Below are positions 1-5,532 of a stretch of 10,255 nt of DNA, piece after piece. Every line of letters starts with the position of its first letter. Position 1 is the first letter of the stretch. The position numbers were made by a program, and so were the translations under genes. The notes under the pieces are model-generated. The model saw nothing but the letters and a program-made list of their open reading frames with translations. It made no database searches and was not told the origin of the DNA. Origin of the DNA: JALXCH01 sp964495805 (GTDB taxonomy: Bacteria; Calditrichota; Calditrichia; RBG-13-44-9). The stretch is taken from contig CAZBWV010000092.1 of the NCBI GenBank assembly GCA_964495805.1, positions 1 to 10,255 of the forward strand. Direction: 5' to 3'.

Positions 1-31
1 ACCCCTCAATGAATTGGGGGTTAACTTCATC

Positions 32-49
32 CCATCCCCGGCGGGATGG
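32..49. repeat. Small GC-rich hairpin, left end of repeat island
   Basis: Perfect 7-bp inverted repeat ccatccc (32-38) and gggatgg (43-49) around the 4-nt loop cggc, followed by a short T-rich stretch. Its core catccc/gggatg recurs in the hairpin at 421-435, so the two are probably the same element. It could act as a weak terminator for a gene to the left, but there is no solid T-run. Confidence 0.5.
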
Positions 50-60
50 TTATTTGTTAA

Positions 61-90
61 TCCGGTAAAATCCTATTCATCCTGTCTAAA
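61..90 (+). repeat. Interspersed repeat A, copy 1
   Basis: A 30-bp unit beginning tccggtaaaatcc and ending catcctgtctaaa. It matches 384-413 at 29 of 30 positions (a for g at position 75) and is in the same orientation. Sequences of this 'atcctgttcatcctgtctaaa' style are familiar intergenic repeats in several bacterial phyla. No function is evident. Confidence 0.8.
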
Positions 91-104
91 AAAATTTTCT
101 TAAT

Positions 105-158
105 GAGATTCCTCCATTCCGCTCCTCACTCCGTTCGTCGCTCCAGTCGGAATGACAG
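105..158 (+). repeat. Interspersed repeat B, copy 1
   Basis: Begins gagattcctcc and ends gtcggaatgacag, with a degenerate middle rich in ctccg/cgctc. The same ends and a similar middle occur at 200-249, and an inverted relative lies at 259-300. The ends are conserved better than the centre, as in a dispersed intergenic element rather than in coding sequence. Confidence 0.75.
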
Positions 159-181
159 CAAGCTGTTGTACTACATCAAAG

Positions 182-198
182 GGTGTCGAAGGGTCTCA
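182..198 (-). repeat. Inverted half-copy of repeat B
   Basis: Reads ggtgtcgaagggtctca. Its reverse complement, tgagacccttcgacacc, resembles the left end of the B-type element at 259-300 read on the minus strand (tgagacccctcgac). It directly abuts the full copy at 200-249, giving a head-to-head arrangement. It is probably a truncated copy. Confidence 0.5.
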
Positions 199-199
199 A

Positions 200-249
200 G
201 AGATTCCTCCGCTCGCCTCGACTCCGTCGCGGCTCGGTCGGAATGACAG
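200..249 (+). repeat. Interspersed repeat B, copy 2
   Basis: Shares gagattcctcc at the left end and gtcggaatgacag at the right end with the copy at 105-158. The middle (cgcctcgactccgtcgcggctcg) is partly self-complementary and could fold. Orientation is the same as copy 1. Confidence 0.75.
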
Positions 250-258
250 ACTGCTTTT

Positions 259-300
259 TGTCACCCCGAGCGGAGCGTTAGCGGAGTCGAGGGGTCTCAT
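259..300 (-). repeat. Repeat B relative, inverted
   Basis: On the minus strand this reads atgagacccctcgactccg... and ends ggggtgaca, the same layout as repeat B (gaga-cctc...tcgg-atgaca). It faces the copy at 200-249 across 9 bases, so the transcribed pair could form a long imperfect hairpin. Confidence 0.65.
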
Positions 301-333
301 TTCCCTCCGGTTTGTTCGGAAAAAATAATTATT

Positions 334-356
334 GGACAGGATTTACAGGATGAGAC
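334..356 (-). repeat. Diverged inverted copy of repeat A
   Basis: ggacaggatttacaggatgagac is an imperfect reverse complement of the aaatcctgttcatcctgtct part of repeat A at 391-410. Both caggat blocks align, with differences in the spacer between them. Together the arms could fold a stem of roughly 18 pairs with mismatches around a T-rich loop. Confidence 0.6.
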
Positions 357-383
357 AGAATTTTTTGATGGTTTTTTATTTTA

Positions 384-413
384 TCCGGTAAAATCCTGTT
401 CATCCTGTCTAAA
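384..413 (+). repeat. Interspersed repeat A, copy 2
   Basis: The 30-bp unit is identical to 61-90 except for one base. It is also the right arm of the imperfect inverted repeat with 334-356. The outer hairpin element follows 7 bases later, whereas copy 1 has its hairpin 11 bases before it. Confidence 0.8.
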
Positions 414-420
414 GACCACA

Positions 421-435
421 CATCCCGGAGGGATG
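421..435. repeat. Small hairpin, right end of repeat island
   Basis: Perfect 6-bp stem catccc/gggatg with loop gga. It shares its stem with the hairpin at 32-49, so the two outermost elements of the repeat island are related. Confidence 0.5.
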
Positions 436-474
436 CTCCCGAATTTTGCCGTGAAAAAATGTTCGAAAAAACCA

Positions 475-502
475 GGGACCAAAAAAGCATTTTTTATTTC
501 CC
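475..502. other. A-tract/T-tract stem-loop
   Basis: ggga (475-478) pairs with tccc (499-502), and aaaaaa (481-486) pairs with tttttt (490-495) around gca, leaving a small internal loop. The A and T runs would permit a weak bidirectional terminator insulating tatT from the repeat island. No strong GC stem sits next to the T-run, so this is tentative. Confidence 0.3.
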
Positions 503-504
503 GC

Positions 505-533
505 TTGCGTAAAAACGTTTCCATTCCCATATT
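505..533 (+). promoter_or_regulatory. Possible promoter of tatT
   Basis: ttgcgt (505-510), a 17-base spacer and catatt (528-533) match the sigma-70 hexamers at 3 of 6 and 4 of 6 positions. Placement is right for tatT, but the match is weak and the region is AT-rich, so a chance match is quite possible. Confidence 0.22.
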
Positions 534-549
534 TTTCCGATAGTTAAAG

Positions 550-1422
550 ATGAGACGACCCATGCGAAAATTTTTCATTTTATTGACGGGTATTTTCCTC
601 TTCAGCGGTTGTAGTATTCAGAAAATGGCTCTGAAAGCCACTTCCGGCCTGTTTTACAGCGGAATGGATGCCATTTACCAGGAGACCGATCTGAAAATTG
701 CCGAGCAAGCCATCGCCTCCGATCTGAAATTGCTGGAAGGCTTTTATCTTTCCGACCCGCATAATCAGGATATTCTGTTCATGCTCACCCAGGGTTATGC
801 CAGTTACAGCCTGGGATTTGTGGAGGACCGGGAACCCGGTCGGGCGAAGTTATTTTACCTGCGAGCACGGGATTACGGGCTGGAACTGCTCCGATTTACT
901 CCCGCTTTCAAGGATAGCATTCCGACCCGAGAAGAAGCCTTTATTCAACAACTCACCCGACTCCGTAAAAAAGACGTACCCGCCCTGTTCTGGACGGCTT
1001 TTGCCTGGGCAGGATGGATTAATCTGAGCAAAGACGATCCGCAGGCTGTATTCGATCTGCGCAAAGTGAAAGCCATGATGAAGCGGGTGATTGAGCTGGA
1101 CGAAGGTTACTTTTTTGGCAGTGCCCATCTGTTTTTCGGCAGCGTGTACGGTTCGCTTCCACGCATGCTTGGCGGCGATCCGGATAAAGCCCGCGAACAT
1201 TTCCAGCGCTGCCTGGAACTCTCCAACGAAAAGTTCCTGATGGCGTACGTGTACATGGCACGCTATTATGCTCAACCCACTCTGGACGAAGCCCTTTTCG
1301 ACAAATATCTAAAACATGTTCTGCAGGCACCGATGGATATTTTACCGGGTTACCAGCTCATCACTGCCATCGCCAAACAAAAAGCCCAGCAGCTCATCAC
1401 CAAAAAGGAAGAGTTGTTTTAA
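550..1422 (+). CDS. tatT: TRAP-associated TPR lipoprotein TatT
   Basis: Probable T component of a TPR-protein-associated TRAP transporter (TPAT). TatT is an alpha-helical, TPR-like lipoprotein that assembles with the periplasmic P component; its best-known member is Treponema pallidum Tp0956. The N-terminus has a basic start, a hydrophobic core and a lipobox ending FLFSGC, with Cys21 as the lipidated residue (Cys17 if Met5 at 562 is the true start). Neither ATG has a clear Shine-Dalgarno sequence. Family landmarks include LFWTAFAWAGWINLSKDDPQ at about 146-165 and GSLPRMLGGDPDKAREHFQR at about 201-220. The length of 290 aa suits the family. The dctP start lies 100 bp downstream on the same strand, followed by dctQM, which supports the assignment. 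The paired-helix repeats are inferred from residue pattern only. Confidence 0.87.
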   Translation: MRRPMRKFFILLTGIFLFSGCSIQKMALKATSGLFYSGMDAIYQETDLKIAEQAIASDLKLLEGFYLSDPHNQDILFMLTQGYASYSLGFVEDREPGRAKLFYLRARDYGLELLRFTPAFKDSIPTREEAFIQQLTRLRKKDVPALFWTAFAWAGWINLSKDDPQAVFDLRKVKAMMKRVIELDEGYFFGSAHLFFGSVYGSLPRMLGGDPDKAREHFQRCLELSNEKFLMAYVYMARYYAQPTLDEALFDKYLKHVLQAPMDILPGYQLITAIAKQKAQQLITKKEELF

Positions 1423-1478
1423 CCAGCAATCGGTTCGGATAAATAGATGGGATATTTTTTCAACCTTTCGCGTTCAAT

Positions 1479-1499
1479 CACTTTCGGTATGTGAAGGTG
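1479..1499 (+). promoter_or_regulatory. Stem-loop upstream of dctP
   Basis: cactttc and gaaggtg pair over 7 positions (one G-T wobble) around the loop ggtatgt, ending 11 bases before the dctP ribosome-binding site. It may influence message stability or initiation. No promoter is obvious in the 100-bp tatT-dctP gap. Confidence 0.3.
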
Positions 1500-1510
1500 A
1501 ATAAACAAAT

Positions 1511-1515
1511 AGGAG
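1511..1515 (+). promoter_or_regulatory. Ribosome-binding site of dctP
   Basis: aggag sits 7 bases before a GTG codon at 1523, within an A-rich stretch. It is what fixes GTG as the start, since the translation from there opens with a good signal peptide (MKKILLIFVA). Confidence 0.8.
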
Positions 1516-1522
1516 AAAAAAA

Positions 1523-2533
1523 GTGAAGAAAATTCTGCTGATTTTTGTTGCCGTATTATTTACCATTCAACTGGGCTGGACTCAAAAGTACAAAATCAAA
1601 TTTGCCACCCTGGCACCGGAAGGCTCCACCTGGCTGAAGGTGATGGAAGAATACAACCAGGATGTACAGAAGCTGACCAACGGAGAAGTGAAATTTAAAA
1701 TCTATCCCGGGGGAATCCAGGGCGACGAAAAGGACGTGCTGCGGAAAATCCGATTGGGACAACTCCATAGCGCCGGTTTCACCGGTGTGGGTTTGGGCGA
1801 AATCCTTCCGGAAGTTCGCATCCTGGATGCACCCCTTCTGTTTCATAATTATGAGGAAGTGGATTACATCAGCAACATGCTGTACGACGATTTCTCCCGC
1901 AAGTTTGAGAAGGTGGGATATGTGCTCATTGGCTGGACGGAAGTGGGCTTTGTGTATGCTTTCGCCAACAAGCCGGTGCGGGCTCTGTCCGATATGAAAG
2001 GGGTGAAGATGTGGATGTGGGAAGGCGATCCCATTGCCGAAGCCACATTTACGGCGCTGGGAGTCAGTCCTATTCCGTTAAGCATTACCGATGTGTTGAC
2101 CTCCCTGCAGACCAATCTAATCGAAGCTGTGTACACCTCACCGCTGGCGTGCGTGTCCCTGCAGTGGTACACCCGGGTCAAATATATGATGGACCTGCCC
2201 CTGGCCGATGCCTCCGGTGCAGTGCTTATTTCCATGAAAAAATTTAAGAAACTGCCACCGGAATATCAGCAGATTTTGCGCGATAAAGGTCGAGAGTATA
2301 TGCGCAAGCTGGTTCAACTGAGCCGCCAGGACAACGCCAAATCCATTGAATTAATGAAGCAAAACGGCATCCAGGTTGTGCACGTACCGGAGAGTAATTA
2401 TCCGGAATTTGAAGCGGCGGGTAAAAAAGCCCGGCAGAGTCTGGTGGGGAAGCTTTATAGCCAGGAACTGCTGGACCGGGTGGAAAACGCCCTGGCGGAG
2501 TTCAGGCAAAAGAACGAAGAAAAAGGGAAATAA
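1523..2533 (+). CDS. dctP: TRAP transporter substrate-binding protein DctP, atypical ligand site
   Basis: Periplasmic receptor of the TRAP transporter; it captures the solute and delivers it to DctQM. It starts at GTG with a Sec signal peptide at residues 1-20 (likely cut after GWT) and no lipidation cysteine. The DctP fold is recognisable from KFATLAPEGSTWLKVMEEY at about 26-44, the YPGG-x-GDEKD region at 61-71, the LSDMKG segment at 155-160 and the LPPEYQQIL segment near 244-252. The 336 aa are normal for the family. The odd point is the KGxKxR motif. Here it is KGVKMW, so the arginine that salt-bridges substrate carboxylates in most characterised TRAP receptors is Trp164, inside MWMWEGDP (163-170). 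This argues for a ligand other than a simple carboxylate. TatT-linked receptors are proposed to bind hydrophobic ligands, which would be consistent. Confidence 0.92.
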   Translation: MKKILLIFVAVLFTIQLGWTQKYKIKFATLAPEGSTWLKVMEEYNQDVQKLTNGEVKFKIYPGGIQGDEKDVLRKIRLGQLHSAGFTGVGLGEILPEVRILDAPLLFHNYEEVDYISNMLYDDFSRKFEKVGYVLIGWTEVGFVYAFANKPVRALSDMKGVKMWMWEGDPIAEATFTALGVSPIPLSITDVLTSLQTNLIEAVYTSPLACVSLQWYTRVKYMMDLPLADASGAVLISMKKFKKLPPEYQQILRDKGREYMRKLVQLSRQDNAKSIELMKQNGIQVVHVPESNYPEFEAAGKKARQSLVGKLYSQELLDRVENALAEFRQKNEEKGK

Positions 2534-2537
2534 TCCC

Positions 2538-2571
2538 CTTTACGGTGGAATAGCAAAAAATATCCGTAAAG
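2538..2571 (+). promoter_or_regulatory. Stem-loop just after dctP
   Basis: Perfect 8-bp inverted repeat ctttacgg (2538-2545) and ccgtaaag (2564-2571) around an 18-nt A-rich loop, beginning 4 bases past the dctP stop. There is no T-run, so it is more likely an intercistronic 3'-end stabiliser or partial attenuator that raises DctP over DctQM. That role is known for binding-protein operons in general and inferred here. Confidence 0.5.
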
Positions 2572-2607
2572 CAACGGCGAAAAGACAAGACCATCGGGAT
2601 GTCCGGC

Positions 2608-2628
2608 GATCCGTTTTAACTGCGGATC
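2608..2628 (+). promoter_or_regulatory. Second dctP-dctQ intergenic hairpin
   Basis: gatccg (2608-2613) and cggatc (2623-2628) form a perfect 6-bp stem with a 9-nt loop. A third small stem, ttccc (2654-2658) with gggaa (2662-2666), lies just before the dctQ ribosome-binding site. Together they make the 149-bp gap unusually structured. Confidence 0.35.
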
Positions 2629-2672
2629 TCCGAAAAGAGAATTGAACCTGCTATTCCCGTCGGGAAAGAGAT

Positions 2673-2677
2673 AGGAG
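2673..2677 (+). promoter_or_regulatory. Ribosome-binding site of dctQ
   Basis: aggag, 5 bases before the ATG at 2683. It supports that start and the independent translation of dctQ despite the long gap after dctP. Confidence 0.75.
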
Positions 2678-2682
2678 AAGCC

Positions 2683-3204
2683 ATGCAAAAAATCATTCGT
2701 AAAATCGATGCGGGAATTTTTGCGGTGGAAAACGTCGCCATTATTCTCCTGTTAGGTGTGATGGTGTTTATGGCTTTTCTGCAGGTGGTGCTGCGAAACT
2801 TTTTTGACACGGGAATTCTGTGGGGCGATATTTTTTTGCGCCATCTGGTGTTGTGGGTGGGATTCATCGGTGCCTCCATTGCCACCCGCGAAGAGAAGCA
2901 TATTAACATCGATATTTTAACCCGTGTGGTAAAACCCGCCTGGATTCCCTACATCCGGGTCGGGGTTTATCTGGTAACTTTGATCATCTGTGCCGTGCTT
3001 ACCAAAGCCGGATATGTATTTTTAAGTTACGAAAAAGAAGCCGGAACCATTCTGTTTAAAAACATCCCTGCCTGGTACTTTCAGCTGATTATCCCGGTGG
3101 GATTTGCCCTGATCGGCTTTCGCTTCTTCCTGAAAATTGTGGAATTACTCACTTCTTCCCGGGCCCGACAAACCGTGTCATCAACGGAGAATGAGACGTC
3201 ATGA
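2683..3204 (+). CDS. dctQ: TRAP transporter small permease DctQ
   Basis: Small membrane subunit of the TRAP transporter; it pairs with DctM in the inner membrane and helps dock the loaded receptor. The protein has 173 aa and four predicted membrane segments, at about 17-38, 51-67, 90-111 and 130-151. The DctQ family signature runs from LQVVLRNFF (33-41) through LWGDIFLRHLVLWVGFIGAS (46-65) to EKHINIDIL (71-79), where the His-x-x-x-Asp pattern after the second helix is typical. The C-terminal tail, from about 158, is polar. The stop codon overlaps the dctM start as ATGA, indicating translational coupling and a 1:1 Q:M ratio. Length and motif give high confidence. The substrate cannot be read from this subunit. 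Confidence 0.92.
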   Translation: MQKIIRKIDAGIFAVENVAIILLLGVMVFMAFLQVVLRNFFDTGILWGDIFLRHLVLWVGFIGASIATREEKHINIDILTRVVKPAWIPYIRVGVYLVTLIICAVLTKAGYVFLSYEKEAGTILFKNIPAWYFQLIIPVGFALIGFRFFLKIVELLTSSRARQTVSSTENETS

Positions 3205-4493
3205 CCACCATTATCATCGGACTAATTCTGCTCCTTCTGGCACTGTTTGGGACACCGCTGTTCGCCATCATCAGTGCCATTGCCCTGATTGCATTTCACT
3301 TTGCCGAAATTGACTCCTCTGCGGTGATTGTGGAACTGTACCGGCTGGCGAATACGCCCATTCTGCTGGCAATTCCCCTGTTCACATTTGCGGGTTACCT
3401 GCTGGCAGAGAGCAATACACCAAAACGATTGGTTAACTTTTCCCGCGCATTTTTCGGCTGGATGCCCGGTGGACTGGCAGTGGTAACGCTGGTTTCCTGT
3501 GCTGTGTTCACCGCTTTTACCGGTGCCTCCGGAGTCACCATCATTGCGCTGGGTGGCTTACTTTACCCGGTGCTGCTGAAAGAGAAGTATCCGGAAAAAT
3601 TTTCCCTGGGGATGCTCACCGCTTCGGGGAATTTAGGACTGCTTTTCCCCCCCAGTTTGCCCATCATTCTATACGGCCTGGTTAGCGGTGTCAACATCGA
3701 TCGCCTGTTCCTGGCCGGGGTCATTCCCGGAATTCTGATGGTGGTGCTGCTCTCCGCTTACAGCGTATTTTTTGTCAAAGATATGAAATTGCCCACCACA
3801 CCGTTTTCCTGGCGTAATGCCTGGCAGGCGACCCGCGAAGCCGTGTGGGAAATTCCCCTGCCCATCATTATTCTGGGTGGTATTTACGGCGGCTTCTTTA
3901 CCGCCACTGAAGCAGCCGCCGTCACCGCTTTTTACGTGTTTGTGGTGGAAGTATTCATCTATCGGGATATCAAAATAAAAACCGATTTGCCCAGGGTTAT
4001 GCGCGAGAGCATGGTTCTGGTGGGTGGGATTCTGGTTATTTTAGGCGCTGCACTGGGACTGGCCAATTACATGATTGATGCCGAAATTCCCATGCAAATC
4101 CTTAATTTCATGAAGAATTTCATCACCAGCAAAGCGTTGTTCCTGGTTACTCTGAATATCTTTTTGCTCATTGTGGGGGCGTTAATGGATATCTTTTCCG
4201 CCATCATGGTGGTGGTCCCGCTGATTATCCCCATTGCCACCAACTTTGGCGTGGATCCGGTTCACCTGGGCATCATCTTCCTGGCCAACCTGGGAATCGG
4301 CTATTCCACTCCCCCGGTGGGCATGAATCTGTTCATCGCCAGCTTTCGCTTCAATAAACCTATCGTCAAACTTTATACCGCAGCAATTCCGTTTCTGATT
4401 ATTCTGCTCATTGCCCTGGTACTGATTACCTATATCCCGGATCTCAGCCTGTGGCTGGTGCGGGTATTCATGGCACCGGTGGCGGGACAGTGA
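3201..4493 (+). CDS. dctM: TRAP transporter large permease DctM
   Basis: Large, multi-spanning transport subunit of the TRAP system; it carries the substrate and coupling-ion (usually Na+) path through the inner membrane. Its 430 aa are standard, with about twelve hydrophobic segments or re-entrant loops. Family hallmarks are IPLFTFAGYLL near 58-68, TGASGVTIIALGGLLYP at 107-123, ASGNLGLLFPPSLPIILYG at 141-159, FTATEAAAVTAFY at 233-245, GALMDIFSAIMVVVPLIIPI at 326-345 and GYSTPPVGMNLF at 367-378. The paired GxxG/T-PP loops are the regions that bind Na+ and substrate in structurally known SiaQM. The start overlaps the dctQ stop as ATGA, with ggag 11 bases upstream. All key motifs look intact, so the transporter should be functional. 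Confidence 0.95.
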   Translation: MTTIIIGLILLLLALFGTPLFAIISAIALIAFHFAEIDSSAVIVELYRLANTPILLAIPLFTFAGYLLAESNTPKRLVNFSRAFFGWMPGGLAVVTLVSCAVFTAFTGASGVTIIALGGLLYPVLLKEKYPEKFSLGMLTASGNLGLLFPPSLPIILYGLVSGVNIDRLFLAGVIPGILMVVLLSAYSVFFVKDMKLPTTPFSWRNAWQATREAVWEIPLPIIILGGIYGGFFTATEAAAVTAFYVFVVEVFIYRDIKIKTDLPRVMRESMVLVGGILVILGAALGLANYMIDAEIPMQILNFMKNFITSKALFLVTLNIFLLIVGALMDIFSAIMVVVPLIIPIATNFGVDPVHLGIIFLANLGIGYSTPPVGMNLFIASFRFNKPIVKLYTAAIPFLIILLIALVLITYIPDLSLWLVRVFMAPVAGQ

Positions 4494-4524
4494 CGGACGT
4501 TTGACAGAGGACCATAAATTTAAA

Positions 4525-4563
4525 ATGAAAAACAGGAACACGATACCACTCAGAAAACCCTGA
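4525..4563 (+). CDS. Possible 12-codon leader mini-ORF before the acetyltransferase gene
   Basis: ATG at 4525 opens MKNRNTIPLRKP and stops with TGA at 4561-4563, 7 bases before the GNAT start. An agagga lies at 4506-4511, too far away (13 bases) for a good ribosome site. The GNAT ATG itself has no Shine-Dalgarno sequence, so re-initiation after this mini-ORF is conceivable. It may equally be chance. Confidence 0.15.
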   Translation: MKNRNTIPLRKP

Positions 4564-4570
4564 TTCGCCA

Positions 4571-5071
4571 ATGAACGGAAAAATTCGCATCCGCGTAGCC
4601 AATCGCGAAGATGTTCCTTCCATTTTTCGGCTGGTGGAAAAACTGGCTGAGTACGAAAAATTAACCCATCAGGTTACCGGCACCGAAGCCGATTTTTTGC
4701 GTTTTGGCTTTGAGAACCAGCCGTATTTTCACGCTTTAATGGCGGAGTGGGTTCAGGAGTCGCAGGTTCAGACGGTAGGATTTGCCCTGTACTTCTTTAC
4801 CTTTTCCACGTTTCTGGCACGTCCCACCCTGTACCTGGAAGATTTGTTCGTGTTACCGGAATTTCGCGGGCGGGGTGTTGGCACCGCTTTGCTGAAAGAA
4901 CTGGCCGGAATTGCCCTGAAGCACGAATGTGGTCGCATGGAATGGGCTGTGCTGGATTGGAACGAACCGGCAATTCGGTTCTACCGTTCCATTGGTGCCC
5001 GACCGCTGAGGGAATGGACCACCTTTCGGCTGGACGGTGAAGCCTTGCAGCAGTTTGCCCGGGGAAAATAA
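4571..5071 (+). CDS. GNAT N-acetyltransferase, SSAT (diamine/thialysine acetyltransferase)-like
   Basis: Cytoplasmic acetyl-CoA-dependent N-acetyltransferase of the GNAT fold, resembling the spermidine/spermine N1-acetyltransferase (SSAT1/SSAT2) group. Visible features, in order, are the RxANREDVPSI start at 8-18, the LVEKLAEYEKL helix at 21-31, YLEDLFVLPEFRGRGVGTAL at 88-107 with the acetyl-CoA loop RGRGVG (99-104), and WNEPAIRFY at 130-138. By memory alignment to human SSAT1, Glu90 corresponds to Glu92 and Tyr138 to the catalytic Tyr140. The 166 aa are typical. No alternative upstream start exists in frame, and there is no clear ribosome-binding site. It lies 77 bp after dctM. Bacterial members may use thialysine, lysine analogues or polyamines, so the substrate is uncertain. 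Confidence 0.82.
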   Translation: MNGKIRIRVANREDVPSIFRLVEKLAEYEKLTHQVTGTEADFLRFGFENQPYFHALMAEWVQESQVQTVGFALYFFTFSTFLARPTLYLEDLFVLPEFRGRGVGTALLKELAGIALKHECGRMEWAVLDWNEPAIRFYRSIGARPLREWTTFRLDGEALQQFARGK

Positions 5072-5441
5072 TCAAGCCGATGAGAATGAACAAATCGGAG
5101 CAAGAAAATCGCCCTGTTCGGAAGTGCTTGCCACCAACCCCAATGAGTCTTTCGTAAATTCGCTTTTTACCGAAATATTTCCGGTGAATTGGTTTGCTGC
5201 CGGTGCCGTAAACGCTTCCCCCAGAATGTGCTGTTTTGCTGCAATTTCTTCCAGCGGTTACAAATCACTCTTCCCCCTCTGTTGGGTGATGACGGAAATT
5301 TTCGGGTGATTGGGCATCCTGTGGTTGACCGCTGGATGGTGTCGATCGGTCCGATTCCGGGAAAAACCGTCGGTCAGGTGCTCATGTTCGGATTCCCCCG
5401 AATAAAATGATTTCCCCAATCCCATCGAAAAACCTCTCTCC

Positions 5442-5470
5442 TTGTATCTGATCCAATATTGTGATTAAAT
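5442..5470 (+). promoter_or_regulatory. Possible promoter of the ABC exporter operon
   Basis: ttgtat (5442-5447), a 17-base spacer and ttaaat (5465-5470) lie in the AT-rich part of the gap, about 60 bases before the natA-like start. Matches to sigma-70 consensus are only 3 of 6 and 4 of 6, so the position is more persuasive than the sequence. Confidence 0.25.
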
Positions 5471-5521
5471 TATTTTGGTTTTCCCGGGTAGTATCGGTAA
5501 CGGTAAAATGATTGAAACAGG

Positions 5522-5528
5522 AAAGGAG
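5522..5528 (+). promoter_or_regulatory. Ribosome-binding site deciding the ABC ATPase start
   Basis: aaaggag lies 4 bases before the ATG at 5533. It overlaps the codons that would follow an alternative TTG start at 5512, so the TTG reading (seven extra residues) is unlikely. Confidence 0.75.
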
Positions 5529-5532
5529 CCTT

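Larger units (their letters stand above)
1..549. other. Gene-free repeat-rich leader region
   Basis: No reading frame here looks like a gene. The stretch is a mosaic of short repeats in both orientations. In order it holds a small hairpin (32-49), repeat A (61-90), repeat B (105-158), an inverted half-copy of B (182-198), another B (200-249), an inverted B-like copy (259-300), an inverted diverged A (334-356), another A (384-413) and a second small hairpin (421-435). An A-tract/T-tract stem-loop and a weak promoter candidate for tatT follow. The short frames that cross the region simply translate the repeats. Confidence 0.8.
5072..5532. other. 460-bp gap without a convincing gene
   Basis: Between the acetyltransferase and ABC genes I see no supported gene. 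Two short plus-strand frames overlap here, one running out of the acetyltransferase end to about 5309 and one covering 5189-5410. Neither has a ribosome-binding site or recognisable motifs, and each looks low-complexity at its start. The end of the second (about 5310-5410) reads more protein-like (GHPVVDRW, IGPIPGKT) and might be a gene remnant, but I cannot name it. A weak stem (accg 5169-5172 with cggt 5182-5185) and another (ttcgg 5387-5391 with ccgaa 5398-5402) are present. Neither is a clear terminator. Confidence 0.5.

Noticed and set aside
61..413. CRISPR array from the repeated 30-bp unit
   Set aside because: There are only two same-orientation copies 293 bp apart, with other repeats between them and no regular spacers or cas genes.
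381..578. 65-aa minus-strand reading frame upstream of tatT
   Set aside because: It runs through repeat A, the small hairpin and the A/T-tract stem-loop, its peptide is a translation of repeats, and it has no ribosome-binding site or recognisable domain.
850..1330. Minus-strand frames of 141 and 103 aa opposite tatT
   Set aside because: They are fully inside tatT, whose lipobox and family motifs are clear. The antisense peptides show no motif and have no start signals.
2534..2640. Possible riboswitch (for example c-di-GMP type) in the dctP-dctQ gap
   Set aside because: I looked for GEMM-like conserved blocks and found only loose resemblance to the gcaaag/ccgg elements in the wrong arrangement. 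The region is better described as simple stem-loops.
4182..4571. 129-aa minus-strand frame opposite the dctM end
   Set aside because: It is rich in His, Gln and Asp, as expected for the complement of a membrane-protein gene, and lies within conserved DctM motifs.
5512..5532. Alternative TTG start for the ABC ATPase
   Set aside because: It would place the strong aaaggag ribosome site inside the coding sequence and add seven residues (MKQERSL) before the family's normal N-terminus.
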